DNA of 55,395 bases, taken from positions 1-55,395 of the forward strand of contig CAILVI010000405.1 in assembly GCA_903837595.1 (NCBI GenBank). Direction: 5' to 3'. The DNA is from an uncultured Thiodictyon sp. (GTDB lineage: Bacteria > Pseudomonadota > Gammaproteobacteria > Chromatiales > Chromatiaceae). Position numbers and translations under genes: made by a program. Shown here one piece after another: positions 16,809 through 25,876 of the stretch; within the stretch, counting starts at the first letter, position 1, and the number at the start of each line of letters is the position of its first letter. A model generated the notes under the pieces. It had not been told where the DNA came from. It saw nothing but the letters and a program-made list of their open reading frames with translations, and ran no database searches.

Positions 16809-18242
16809 TCACGGCGCAACCCAGAGCGTGGCCAGGATGACAATGCCGGCGCTGAGTGCACCAATGAGGAGGCTCACGGGATCACGCAACGCGAACACCA
16901 CCGGGTCATCGTGCATCTCGCCGCGGTGGGTCTTGAACCAGAGGCGGCTGATCCAGTAGAGCAGCAGCGGACAGACCAGCCAGAGCGCCTCGGGGGTCGC
17001 ATAAAGGCGCTGCGCCGGGGCGCTGTCGATATAGAGCGCCAGCACCAGCACACAGGCCAGGCCGGCAGAAGTCCCCAGGCTTTGCACCAGCGGCAGGTCA
17101 TCGACGTGCCAGCCGCGCCCGGCGGCGGTCAACTCACCGCGTTGCGGCAAACCCTGCAGTTCCGTGTAGCGCTTGCTGAGCGCCAGGCTCAGGAAGATGA
17201 ACATGGAAAAGGCGAGCAGCCAGAAGGAGGCCGGAACCGCCACCGCGGCGGCGCCCGCAATCACCCGCACCGTATAGAGCGCAGCCAGCAGCATGACATC
17301 CAGGATAGGTTTGCGCTTGAGTCCAACGGAGTAGGCGCTGCTCAACAAGACATACCCCCCGAGTACCAGAGTAAAAGCCGGCGGTAAGACCAGCAGACTC
17401 AGGGTCGCGGCGGTCAACAGCAGAAGCGGCGTGAGCAGCAAACCCCAGGCCAGCGGCAGGTCACCGGCGGCGAAGGGGCGGCGGCACTTGCGCGGGTGGC
17501 GCCGGTCGGCGGCCAGGTCGAGCAGGTCGTTGAACAGATAGACCGCGGAGGCGCTCAGCCCGAAGGCGAGGAAGGCGAGAGCGGCGGCGAGCAGACGCGC
17601 TCCGTCGGTCGCCGCGTGCGCGGCAACCAGCGGCAGAAAGAGCAGCAAGTTTTTCACCCATTGGTGGGGCCGCATGGCGCGCAGCAGCGCCGTCGCGCGA
17701 CCGTGCTGCGGCGCGAAGACCCGCTCGACCTCGGCCACGCGGCGCGCCGCGCGCTCCAACCCAGGCCCACCCACGACGATGGCCCGACGCGCCTCCCGCC
17801 ACACCGGCAGGTCGGCATGGGAGTCTCCGACATAGTCGAAACCATCCTTGCCAAAGCGTTCAACCAACTCGAACGCCTTGGCCTCGCCCTTGAGATTGCG
17901 CCCCGCCTCGGTCGCCAACACCGTGTCGAACAGACCCACGCGCGCGGCCACCGCCTCGGCGATCCGCCGGTCGGCGGCCGTTGCCAGCACCAGCCGACGG
18001 CCGGCCGCGCGTTCGGCCTGCAACCAATCCAATAAGGGGGTATTGAGCGGTAGCACCGCGACGTCCAGTCGTGCGCTGTCGGCCACCCAGCCCTTGAATG
18101 CGGCACGTCCCCGCGCCAACCTCAGGACCCCGCGACCCAACGCCAGGGGGCGCTCACGCATCAACAAGAACAGCGATTCGAGCAAGCTGTCGGTGCGCAG
18201 CAGGGTGCCGTCGAGGTCAATGGCCAGAACAACATCGGTCAT
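16809..18242 (-). CDS. HAD phosphatase-UbiA prenyltransferase fusion
   Basis: 477 residues. Residues 1-190 form a HAD hydrolase (DLDGTLLRTDS nucleophile loop, LATAADRR, KGEAK and YVGDSHADLPVW). Residues about 190-477 are a multi-spanning UbiA prenyltransferase with the Asp-rich motif NDLLDLAADRRHP and second motif YSVGLKRKPILDVMLLAALYTVRVIAG. Such fusions are thought to attach phosphoribose (or a similar sugar phosphate) to polyprenyl phosphate and then dephosphorylate it, feeding decaprenylphosphoryl-pentose to cell-envelope glycans. Together with the DprE2-like gene downstream this points to a polyprenyl-phospho-pentose pathway. The substrate is inferred, not shown. Confidence 0.9.
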   Translation of the reverse strand: MTDVVLAIDLDGTLLRTDSLLESLFLLMRERPLALGRGVLRLARGRAAFKGWVADSARLDVAVLPLNTPLLDWLQAERAAGRRLVLATAADRRIAEAVAARVGLFDTVLATEAGRNLKGEAKAFELVERFGKDGFDYVGDSHADLPVWREARRAIVVGGPGLERAARRVAEVERVFAPQHGRATALLRAMRPHQWVKNLLLFLPLVAAHAATDGARLLAAALAFLAFGLSASAVYLFNDLLDLAADRRHPRKCRRPFAAGDLPLAWGLLLTPLLLLTAATLSLLVLPPAFTLVLGGYVLLSSAYSVGLKRKPILDVMLLAALYTVRVIAGAAAVAVPASFWLLAFSMFIFLSLALSKRYTELQGLPQRGELTAAGRGWHVDDLPLVQSLGTSAGLACVLVLALYIDSAPAQRLYATPEALWLVCPLLLYWISRLWFKTHRGEMHDDPVVFALRDPVSLLIGALSAGIVILATLWVAP

Positions 18243-18417
18243 CCGTTCGTTACCTCATACTCCGTCATGGCAAGAAAAATGCCGTAAGGCGCTTGCGAAA
18301 ATCCGCGTCTGATCGCAACGCCGGCTTGCGGAGCGTCCAACACACCCATCACACCGCTGGAGCGGTGGTCGTGAAGGAGAGCGAGAGCGGTTCACGAGGA
18401 CGAAATCCACACAACCG

Positions 18418-19221
18418 CTAGGAAAACCGCTGGGAACCGCCAACAGCGGGGACTGCCCACCCCCGCCACCGGTACATCCACAGCCCCAGATACTCCCTGA
18501 GTGCGCGGGTGCTGGCGGCCAGTGCGTCGGCATCGGGCAACCAGCGCAGCAAACTGGGCGGTTCGGGCATCACCTCGAAATCGGTGGGGGCCGGGATCGC
18601 CTCGATCCCCACCGCCCGGAAGCTTTCCAGCGCGCGTGACATGTGCAGGGCCGAGGTCACCAGCAACACGCGCTGAAAACCGCGCGCGCCGATCAAGTCG
18701 GCACTGTAGAGCGCATCCTCGCGGGTACTGCGACTACGCCCCTCCAACAACACCGCCTGCTCGGGTACCCCCAACTCGACCAGGAAGGCACGCGTGGCCT
18801 CGGCCACCGAACCGCGCTCACCGCTCCAGGGCATCGTGCCACCCGTCACGATCACCCAACGGGCCTTACCGGCGCGCGCAATCCGTGCCCCTTGCCACAC
18901 CCGATCGGCGGCCGCACCCAAGTCCGGATAGGGCCAGTGGGGCGGTCCGACGCTCACCCCCCCGCCCAACACCACCACCACATCGGCCTGCGGCAACCCG
19001 GCCACGGGATTGTTGGCAAACCGCCCCTCCAGCGACAGCCGCAGTGCATTGGAAACCACCGGCAACGACCAAGCCCCTAACCAGAGCACCGCGACCAGCA
19101 CCGCACCACCCCCCAACCGCCGTCGTCCGAACACCAACAGCAGCAGGGCCAGCACGCACAGAGCGAGCGACAGGCCCAACGGATAGGCCAGCTGCGCAAT
19201 CAGTTTATCGAGATAGAGCAT
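18418..19221 (-). CDS. YdcF/ElyC-family envelope protein (DUF218)
   Basis: 267 residues with two N-terminal membrane segments (residues about 7-50) and a DUF218 domain: ADVVVVLGGGV, ADRVWQGARIARAGKARWVIVTGG, EGRSRSTREDALYSADLI and LLVTSALHMSRALESFRAVGIEAIPAPTDF. ElyC relatives act in envelope biogenesis and in recycling of the shared undecaprenyl carrier. ATG 19221 has GGAG ten bases upstream and overlaps the heparinase gene end by 17 bp; an in-frame ATG at 19251 is the alternative. The overlap indicates an operon with the heparinase and glycosyltransferase genes. Confidence 0.85.
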   Translation of the reverse strand: MLYLDKLIAQLAYPLGLSLALCVLALLLLVFGRRRLGGGAVLVAVLWLGAWSLPVVSNALRLSLEGRFANNPVAGLPQADVVVVLGGGVSVGPPHWPYPDLGAAADRVWQGARIARAGKARWVIVTGGTMPWSGERGSVAEATRAFLVELGVPEQAVLLEGRSRSTREDALYSADLIGARGFQRVLLVTSALHMSRALESFRAVGIEAIPAPTDFEVMPEPPSLLRWLPDADALAASTRALREYLGLWMYRWRGWAVPAVGGSQRFS

Positions 19222-20986
19222 CAACACCAGGCTCCCGCCAGTCCAAATCAAAGCGACATCCGTGCCCCGTGAACCTCAGTTCCAGACACCGCGTCGGCAC
19301 CGCCCGACCGAACGCCGGATGCCACACGCTGGACGCCAGGCCAGCGTGACCACCGGTGAGCTGCCAGTCCACCAAATGACCGCCCGGCAAGCGCAGGCAC
19401 CCCCGCCCGCCGTCATCCGCAATCTCGGCAATCACCTCTGGATGCAGATGGAAACGGGCCACGGCCGCGCCGCACTCACCCTCGATCGCATCGGTGACCG
19501 TCAGCCGCTCCGATGTCAATTCCCAGGTGCGCCGATGCAACGGCCGCCCCGGCAGGCGGCGATAACCGTCGTGGGCGGCGCAGACCCTCAGCGCGCGCTC
19601 CGCGGTGAACTCGGTGCGCGTCCCAGACCGCCGTGCGCCGCGGTCAAGCTCCGGCACCGAGTCCACCCGCACATCCAGGGGCCGCGCGCGCCGCGCCACC
19701 CGGAAGCCACCCCAGACCTCGCTCGAATCCGCGCCGTCGATCTGCACCGTACTGTGCGCCGCAGTGCCCCGCTGGGCCAAGCGCTCCGGACCGCTGCCGT
19801 AGCGCGAGGTCCCGCCGTTGACGATCACCCGCTGCCCGAACAGCGACAGCTCGAACGACAGCGTATCGGCGTGGGCATGACCCGGCAGATAGTCAGCTCC
19901 AAGCGGCGCCACGTCCAGCAGCGCCACCGCTGAGCCGGCCTCAAGACGGCAATAGCCGGAGTCACGCAGCCAGACCACTGCGCCATTGCTGGACATCGGG
20001 ACGCAGAGCGTCCGCCCGACGCTCCCACGCTGGAGCGTGGGAGCGCGAGTGGCGAGCGTGGTCGCGGCGCCATCGAGACCCAGCCGCTGCCGATAATCAA
20101 CCAACTGCGCCAGCGTCGGGGCAATGCCCAACGCCGCGTCGTTGAAAAAGCCGATCTCGCCATCGGGATGGCACATGACGGTGAGCCAACGCGTCATGGA
20201 CTGCACACACTCACGGTATAAGCCCAGCATTGCCGGCACCGCCGTCTCCGGATAGGCAGCGACCAGATTGATCAGGTCCAGCACATCTTCCAGCACGATG
20301 GCGTGGTACATGGGGCTGCGCTCAAAATGCCCGCCGTCGGCCAGGGTCTGTTCGCGCAGCTCACGCGCCAGCAACCGCTCTGCACGGGCACGCCACGACT
20401 GCGCCTGCGGCCCAGCGAAAAAGGCCCCGGCAAAGGCCAGGGCCTTGGCATTCGCCAACAGATGGTTACCGAGTAGATGATGCTCCAGGCGTCGGCGCAG
20501 CCAGCGTGCCTGCACCGCCAGGCTCGCCACACACTCGGGTGGTAGCGCATTGCCCGCCAGCGACCACTTGACCCAATTGACGATGCGCAGCGAGGTCGGA
20601 TAGGGCTCCCAACCGGTGCCGACCCCCGGCGGATTCTCCGCCACCCAGCGCCGCAACAGCCCCTGCTGCCAGGCGACCCGTTGCGGCCCAGTGGCCGCAC
20701 TCAGGTCATCGAAATAGTGCAGGTTATACAGCCACAGCTTGTCACGGGCGGGATTGTTCCAGGCCCCCGGCCCAAGGAGTGCGTGCGTCTCGTTCAGCAA
20801 GCGCAAGCTCGCCGGCCCCAGCAGCGACACCGGCCGCAGCGCCGGGGCAACCCAGTGCGACTGCGCTCGCCGCAGCGGCGGGGCCGGGCGCGTATCAGGA
20901 TGGGGTCGGTACAACCGAAACCAGACGCGCCCATAGAACTGCACCGGACGCAAATGGCGCAGCGTATGAAAATACCGCCGCAGCAT
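19205..20986 (-). CDS. Heparinase II/III family polysaccharide lyase
   Basis: 593 residues: an alpha-helical toroid N-terminal domain (WNNPARDKLWLYNLHYFDDL, GWEPYPTSLRIVNWVKW, HHLLGNHLLANAKALAFAG, HFERSPMYH) and the C-terminal beta-sandwich Hepar_II_III domain (GHAHADTLSFELSLFGQRVIVNGGTSRYG). It probably cleaves a uronic-acid-containing exopolysaccharide during assembly or turnover. No signal peptide is obvious. Residues about 314-330 (APTLQRGSVGRTLCVP) are encoded by a palindromic element and interrupt the otherwise conserved passage between the helical and sandwich domains. Stop and start overlap as TGATG with the upstream glycosyltransferase gene. Confidence 0.9.
   Translation of the reverse strand: MLRRYFHTLRHLRPVQFYGRVWFRLYRPHPDTRPAPPLRRAQSHWVAPALRPVSLLGPASLRLLNETHALLGPGAWNNPARDKLWLYNLHYFDDLSAATGPQRVAWQQGLLRRWVAENPPGVGTGWEPYPTSLRIVNWVKWSLAGNALPPECVASLAVQARWLRRRLEHHLLGNHLLANAKALAFAGAFFAGPQAQSWRARAERLLARELREQTLADGGHFERSPMYHAIVLEDVLDLINLVAAYPETAVPAMLGLYRECVQSMTRWLTVMCHPDGEIGFFNDAALGIAPTLAQLVDYRQRLGLDGAATTLATRAPTLQRGSVGRTLCVPMSSNGAVVWLRDSGYCRLEAGSAVALLDVAPLGADYLPGHAHADTLSFELSLFGQRVIVNGGTSRYGSGPERLAQRGTAAHSTVQIDGADSSEVWGGFRVARRARPLDVRVDSVPELDRGARRSGTRTEFTAERALRVCAAHDGYRRLPGRPLHRRTWELTSERLTVTDAIEGECGAAVARFHLHPEVIAEIADDGGRGCLRLPGGHLVDWQLTGGHAGLASSVWHPAFGRAVPTRCLELRFTGHGCRFDLDWREPGVDALSR
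19999..20045. repeat. Palindromic element inside the heparinase gene (copy A)
   Basis: Two adjacent hairpins: GGACGC-AGA-GCGTCC (19999-20013) and GCTCCCACGC-TGGA-GCGTGGGAGC (20021-20044). The reverse complement matches, block for block, the element at 24173-24221. It is a multiple of three in effect, being read through without a stop, and adds about 16 residues to the protein. Confidence 0.8.
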
Positions 20987-22230
20987 CAGCCGCCCCGCGC
21001 GCCCACCACGCCTTTCAGCACCACCAACATGCGCCGCGCCAGCGCCGTGCGGTCATAGTGGGGCGCGGCCTGCAGACAGCGCGCACGCAGGTGTTGGCAG
21101 AGCATGGGGTCTTGGGCCAAGCGCAGCACGCCCGCGCACAGGGCCTGCGCATCCTCCGGCGCCAACACCAGGCCCACGCCCTCACGTTCGACGATCTGGG
21201 CAGACTCGCCCGCCACGCCGTGTAACACCGGCAGCCCCATGCCCATGCACTCGAACAGCTTCGAGGGAATCACCTTGGTAAAAGTATCACACTTTTTCAG
21301 ATGGATAATCGCCACATCCAGCAGCGACCAGTAACGCGGCATATCGGCCTTCGGCACCGAGTCAAGAAACAGGACATTATCCAACCCCATCCGCGCGGCG
21401 GTCGCCTTCAGCGCCAGCTTGCGCGCACCGTCGCCCAGCAGCACGAAACGCACCCGAGCGCCCTGCGGATGCGCACGCATCAGCGCCGCCGCCTCCAGCA
21501 CCGTCTCCAATACATGCGCCATCCCATGCGTGCCGATGTAGCCGGCGACAAAGCGACCAGTCAGCCCGAACCGCTGGGCCAACGCCGCATCCCGCTCCAC
21601 CGGGTGAAAACGCGTCAGATCAACGCCATTGGTGACGACATGGACCTTGCTGCCGTCAATGCCGCGCGCGATCAAGTTGCGCCGGAACGACTCGGTCACC
21701 GCCACCACCGCGGCCGCTCGCCGATAAAGAAACAGCTCCACGCCCTCCACCAACCAGAGCAACGCAGGGTCCTTCATAGCCCCGACGGTCTTGATCGACT
21801 CCGGCCAAAGGTCGCGCAATTCGAACACAAACGGCCGCCAGTGGAACACCGACAGCATCCAGGCCGCACAGTTGGTGAAGAACTGCGGCGAGGTACCCAC
21901 GATCACATCCGGCCGCCGCTGCGCCAACCCGACCAGCAAGCCCATCACCATAAAGGACAGATAATCGAGCGTCCGCCGCGTAAAACCCGCGTTGGCGATC
22001 ATGTAGGTCCAGCCCCGTATGACCTCAATGCCGTCCATCGTCTCGCGCTGCCACAACCGGTTACGGTAACCAGGAAAGACCTTCCCGGTGGGAAAATTCG
22101 GCACGCAGGTAATCACCGTCACCCGATGCCCCGCCCGCACCCACTCGCGGCAATGCTCAAAGGTGCGTGACGCCGGGGCATTCACCTCCGGCGCAAAGTT
22201 ATCGCTCAGAAACAGGATGTGCACGTCCAC
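20986..22230 (-). CDS. Glycosyltransferase family 4, WbuB-like
   Basis: 414 residues, GT-B fold. The N-terminal part reads ILFLSDNFAPEVNAPASRTFEHCREWVRAGHRVTVITCVPNFPTGKVFPGY, characteristic of WbuB-type fucosamine/N-acetylhexosamine transferases of O-antigen loci. The C-terminal donor domain shows GYIGTHGMAHVLETVL, FVLLGDGARK and SKLFECMGMGLPVLHG. It acts at the cytoplasmic face. The start is GTG 22230; a second GTG is six bases downstream. A pair of 12-bp direct repeats lies 18-45 bp upstream. WecB (UDP-GlcNAc epimerase) is the next gene upstream, consistent with an amino-sugar donor. Confidence 0.9.
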   Translation of the reverse strand: MDVHILFLSDNFAPEVNAPASRTFEHCREWVRAGHRVTVITCVPNFPTGKVFPGYRNRLWQRETMDGIEVIRGWTYMIANAGFTRRTLDYLSFMVMGLLVGLAQRRPDVIVGTSPQFFTNCAAWMLSVFHWRPFVFELRDLWPESIKTVGAMKDPALLWLVEGVELFLYRRAAAVVAVTESFRRNLIARGIDGSKVHVVTNGVDLTRFHPVERDAALAQRFGLTGRFVAGYIGTHGMAHVLETVLEAAALMRAHPQGARVRFVLLGDGARKLALKATAARMGLDNVLFLDSVPKADMPRYWSLLDVAIIHLKKCDTFTKVIPSKLFECMGMGLPVLHGVAGESAQIVEREGVGLVLAPEDAQALCAGVLRLAQDPMLCQHLRARCLQAAPHYDRTALARRMLVVLKGVVGARGG

Positions 22231-22247
22231 TCCGCAAGATCGGTTGA

Positions 22248-22275
22248 GTGTTAACTTTTCTTGGTGTTAACTTTT
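22248..22275 (-). promoter_or_regulatory. Pair of direct repeats upstream of the WbuB-like gene
   Basis: GTGTTAACTTTT occurs at 22248-22259 and again at 22264-22275, a 16-bp spacing, in an AT-rich patch within a GC-rich region. On the coding strand this reads AAAAGTTAACAC twice, 18-45 bp before the GTG start. GTTAAC is itself palindromic. It is a candidate regulator-binding or promoter site; no known regulator is assigned. Confidence 0.4.
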
Positions 22276-22375
22276 ACAATTCGAGTACCACTTGCCGCCC
22301 GAGCGACAAGGATCACATCCCGTGGATGGGGTCATCCCAACTGGAATGACGGACGGCGATGAACGCCGTTGACAA

Positions 22376-23476
22376 TTAAGCCTCAACCGCTAAGACGTCC
22401 TCAAGCCCTGCCACAATCCGTGCCCCCGCCCGCCCATCCCAGAGCGCCGGAATGCCGCCCCGCGGCCAGTCCCCGGCGAACAGCCGCTCCAGCGCGGGCG
22501 CCAGCTTAGCCGGGTCGGTGCCGATCAATGCATTGGTACCGATACTCACCGTTTCCGGCCGCTCGGTGCTGGCGCGCAACGTCATGCATGGCACGCCCAG
22601 CACCGTCGTCTCCTCGGTGATGCCGCCGGAATCGGTGATCACGGCCTTGGCGTGCCTGACCAGATAATTGAACTCCAGATAAGCCTGGGGTTCAACCAGC
22701 TGCAGGCTCGTCGGCAGGTCCGCCAATGCACGCAACGTCTTCGCCGTACGCGGATGTACCGGAAAGATGACCGGCAGACCCCGTGTACCCTCACCGATCG
22801 CCCCCAGCATCTGCGCCAGGGAATCGGCCGAATCCACGTTAGCCGGTCGATGCAGCGTAACAACAAAATAGCCGCCTGGCCGCAACCCCAACACCTCCCA
22901 GAATGCCGGCGGCCGCAGCCGCTCCAGGTTGGTCAGCAGGGAGTCGATCATGGTGTTACCGACAAAAAAGATCCGCTCCTCCCCCACCCCCGCGCGGCGT
23001 AGATTCGCGTTGGCGAATTCACTGGTGGTGAAGAACCAGTTGGTGATGGCATCCGTCACCATCCGATTGATCTCCTCCGGCATGCTCCAGTCTCCGGAGC
23101 GAATTCCCCCCTCAACGTGCGCCACCGGGACCCCGAGCTTTTGCGCCGCAATCGCACAGGCCATGGTCGAGGTCACATCGCCGACGACCAGACACAGGCG
23201 GGATGGCGCCGCCAACAGCAGCCGCTCGTAGCCGAGCATGATCGCCGCCGTCTGCTCCGCCTGGGTGCCCGACCCTACCTCCAGATTCACATCCGGCTGC
23301 GGGATGCCAAGCTGGGAAAAAAAATCGCCCGACAAGCGGGCGTCATAGTGCTGACCGGTATGCACCAACCGGTACCTCAGGCGCCCGCCCGCCGCTGCCC
23401 TGGCCTCTAAGGCACGGATGATGGGCGCGATCTTCATGAAATTCGGACGGGCGCCAGCGATGATGTCGATCAGCAC
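22376..23476 (-). CDS. wecB: UDP-N-acetylglucosamine 2-epimerase (non-hydrolysing)
   Basis: 366 residues. Interconverts UDP-GlcNAc and UDP-ManNAc for surface polysaccharide synthesis. Clear motifs: IAGARPNFMKIAPI, HTGQHYDARLSGDFF, GDVTSTMACAIAAQKLGVPVAHVEGGIRSGD, PEEINRMVTDAI, VTLHRPANVD and ITDSGGITEETTVLGVPCMTLR. The start is GTG 23476. It shares strand with the WbuB-like and dehydrogenase genes but is separated from each by about 105-145 bp. Confidence 0.95.
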   Translation of the reverse strand: MLIDIIAGARPNFMKIAPIIRALEARAAAGGRLRYRLVHTGQHYDARLSGDFFSQLGIPQPDVNLEVGSGTQAEQTAAIMLGYERLLLAAPSRLCLVVGDVTSTMACAIAAQKLGVPVAHVEGGIRSGDWSMPEEINRMVTDAITNWFFTTSEFANANLRRAGVGEERIFFVGNTMIDSLLTNLERLRPPAFWEVLGLRPGGYFVVTLHRPANVDSADSLAQMLGAIGEGTRGLPVIFPVHPRTAKTLRALADLPTSLQLVEPQAYLEFNYLVRHAKAVITDSGGITEETTVLGVPCMTLRASTERPETVSIGTNALIGTDPAKLAPALERLFAGDWPRGGIPALWDGRAGARIVAGLEDVLAVEA

Positions 23477-23581
23477 AATTTCAGAATCTTCAGTGTCAAC
23501 GATTCGTGATTATACCGCGGCTGTGCTAAACAGCTTGTGAACCGTGCAGCAAAGTACGGCAGGCAGCCGACAGCGCTAGCC

Positions 23582-25747
23582 TTAGGCGGCCACCTCAAGC
23601 GTCACCCGACTGACCTCCAGGATCTCCGCCAGCGGGATCGGCGCCGACCCGCCCGTGCGCAGGGCCGTCACAAAGGCTGCCGCGCAGGCACGCTGGCCCT
23701 TGTCCTGGCGCCATAGATTGAGCCGCTTGAAACCCGGCCAACCGAAACCGGTCAGGCGACGGAAATTGTCGAGTTGCAGCACCCTCCCGGCGGCGAACAC
23801 CTCCAGCCGCTCCTTGGGAAAGGCCTTACTGCCGTTGGCCAGATAGTGGATGGTCCCGAGCGAGCCGTCGTCAAAACCCAGGCTGATGCTCACGCAATCC
23901 CCCGTGGCCGAGTCCATGACCAGCCGTTGTGCCCGCACGATCGGCACCCCGGCCAGAAATCGCAGCAGGTCGATAAAGTGACAGGCCTCGCCGATGATCC
24001 GCCCACCGCCCACCGCCCGGTCCTGGGTCCAGTGCCCCGCCGGGATGGCCCCGGCGTTGACCGTCATCACGAAGGCCTTGGGCCCGGTCACGCCGGCCAG
24101 CAAGGACTTGATCTTCTGCACCTGGGGCGCGAAACGGCGGTTGAAACCGACCATCAGCAAAGGCGCCTCGTTCTGGCTCCCACGCGCCAGCGTGGGAGCC
24201 AGCGCGGACGCTCCAGCGTCCAGTTGGATGGGAGCGACCGCCGCCTCAATGCGACACAACTCATCAAGGGTCAGACACAGCGGCTTCTCCACAAACACCG
24301 CCTTGCCCGCGGCCAGCGCCTGCAACACCAACCGCGCATGACTGTCATGCCGCGTGGTAATCACCAGCGCGTCGGCCTGCGGATCGGCAAATAGCCCCTC
24401 GGTGTCCGTCGTGGTGTGCGCAAAGCCAAACTTGCGCCCGGCATGCACCCCGCTCACCCCGCCGCTGGAGGCCACCGCCACCAGCCGTGCGCCCGCCGCC
24501 TTGAACGCCGGGATCAACACCCCGGTCGCGTAATTTCCCGCACCGATAAAGCTCACCGCCCCAGCCGCTGCCCCCACGCCGGGGTGCAGGGAGGCCGGGG
24601 TAACCTGCACGGTGCGCGCGCGTAACCGCTGCTCCTCCCCGCCCGGGTACTCCAGCACAATCCCCAGCGACGGCTCGGCCCCGCCGACCACCGCGTAGGC
24701 GCGCGGCGCATCCGCCAGCGCGAACCGATGCGAGATCAGTGGCGCCACATCAAGGCACCGATCGGCCAGCATATCCAGCACCGCCTCGAAATTGCGCTGT
24801 TCGGTCCAGCGCACAAAGCCCACCGGATAATCCTGCCCCTGCTCCTCATAGCGCGGATCATAGCGCCCCGGCCCGTAGGAGCAAGAGACCTGAAAACTCA
24901 GCTCTTTCTCGTAGAAATCCGCCCGCGACAGCTCCAGCCCCACGACCCCGACGAGCACGATCCGCCCGCGCTGGCGACACATCAGCGCCGCTTGGTGCAC
25001 CGGCTCATTGCTGCGCGTGGCCGCCGTGATGATCACCGCATCGACGCCCCGCCCGCGCGAGAAGGTGTGCGCCACCGCCACCGGGTCCTGCCCAGCCTTG
25101 AGATCGACCGTCTCGGCACCGAATTGGCGGGCCAGCTTGAGCTTCGCCGGGTCCATATCAATGCCCAGCACCCGACACCCCTGCGCGCGCAGCAGCTGCA
25201 CCGCCATCAGCCCGATCAGCCCGAGCCCGGTCACCACCACCGCCTCGCCCAGCGACGGTGCCACCAGCCGAATACCCAGCAACGCGATCGCCCCGATCAC
25301 CGTAAAGGCCGCTGACTCGTCCGACACGCCATCCGGGATGCGGGCACACAGGTTCACCGGCACGCACGCCATCTCCGCGTGCCGGCCGTTGGAGGCCACC
25401 CGATCACCCACCGCGAAGCCCGTCGCCCCGGCACCCAACTCGGCCACCACCCCGACGTTGCAGTAGCCCAACGGCAACGGCTGACCCAGCTTGTTGAGCA
25501 CCGCCTCCACGGTCTGCACCAGGCCGTCGGTGCGCACCTTCTCCAGCACCTGCCGCACCTTGTCCGGCTGCTGGCGGGCCTTCTCCAGCGGATTGGCCTT
25601 GCCGAAATCCACCAGCATCCGCTCAGTCCCGGCGGAGATCAGCGTGCGGGTGGTGCGGATCAACAGTGCACCGCGCCCCAGGCGCGGGCACGGCACCTCC
25701 GCCAACTGGGTGTGGCCGTCCTTGAGATTCTGCAGAATTTGTTTCAC
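23582..25747 (-). CDS. Bi-domain oxidoreductase: zinc-type alcohol dehydrogenase plus Gfo/Idh/MocA
   Basis: 721 residues. Residues 1-370 are a medium-chain dehydrogenase/reductase domain (GYCNVGVVAELG, VVVTGLGLIGLMAVQLLRAQGCRVLGIDMDP). Residues about 390-721 are a Gfo/Idh/MocA domain (AVSFIGAGNYATGVLIPAFK, VFVEKPLCLTLDEL, GEACHFIDLLRFLAG). Such fusions sit next to heparinase II/III and WecB genes in exopolysaccharide loci and probably oxidise a sugar nucleotide. The start is GTG 25747 (VKQILQNLKDG), since the 22 upstream residues are not conserved in pattern. Residues about 507-524 derive from an inserted palindromic element located between the conserved EKPLCLT helix and the MVGFNRRFAP strand. 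Confidence 0.9.
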   Translation of the reverse strand: MKQILQNLKDGHTQLAEVPCPRLGRGALLIRTTRTLISAGTERMLVDFGKANPLEKARQQPDKVRQVLEKVRTDGLVQTVEAVLNKLGQPLPLGYCNVGVVAELGAGATGFAVGDRVASNGRHAEMACVPVNLCARIPDGVSDESAAFTVIGAIALLGIRLVAPSLGEAVVVTGLGLIGLMAVQLLRAQGCRVLGIDMDPAKLKLARQFGAETVDLKAGQDPVAVAHTFSRGRGVDAVIITAATRSNEPVHQAALMCRQRGRIVLVGVVGLELSRADFYEKELSFQVSCSYGPGRYDPRYEEQGQDYPVGFVRWTEQRNFEAVLDMLADRCLDVAPLISHRFALADAPRAYAVVGGAEPSLGIVLEYPGGEEQRLRARTVQVTPASLHPGVGAAAGAVSFIGAGNYATGVLIPAFKAAGARLVAVASSGGVSGVHAGRKFGFAHTTTDTEGLFADPQADALVITTRHDSHARLVLQALAAGKAVFVEKPLCLTLDELCRIEAAVAPIQLDAGASALAPTLARGSQNEAPLLMVGFNRRFAPQVQKIKSLLAGVTGPKAFVMTVNAGAIPAGHWTQDRAVGGGRIIGEACHFIDLLRFLAGVPIVRAQRLVMDSATGDCVSISLGFDDGSLGTIHYLANGSKAFPKERLEVFAAGRVLQLDNFRRLTGFGWPGFKRLNLWRQDKGQRACAAAFVTALRTGGSAPIPLAEILEVSRVTLEVAA
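24173..24221. repeat. Palindromic element inside the dehydrogenase gene (copy B)
   Basis: The hairpin CTGGCTCCCACGC-GCCA-GCGTGGGAGCCAG (24173-24202, 13-bp perfect stem) is followed by GGACGC-TCCA-GCGTCC (24206-24221). This is the same two-hairpin arrangement as in the heparinase gene but inverted relative to it. It is read through in frame as DAGASALAPTLARGSQ. Confidence 0.82.
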
Positions 25748-25876
25748 GGTACAACCTAGATCACATGAACACCCACCGACGGCAGCCGTCCTGCGGCCAC
25801 GCGACAGATGCAAGAAATCGGGATGAGTGGCCGCCGTCCTTCGGGTATCTGAGCGTCCCAGCCGGTTGGCACGGAC

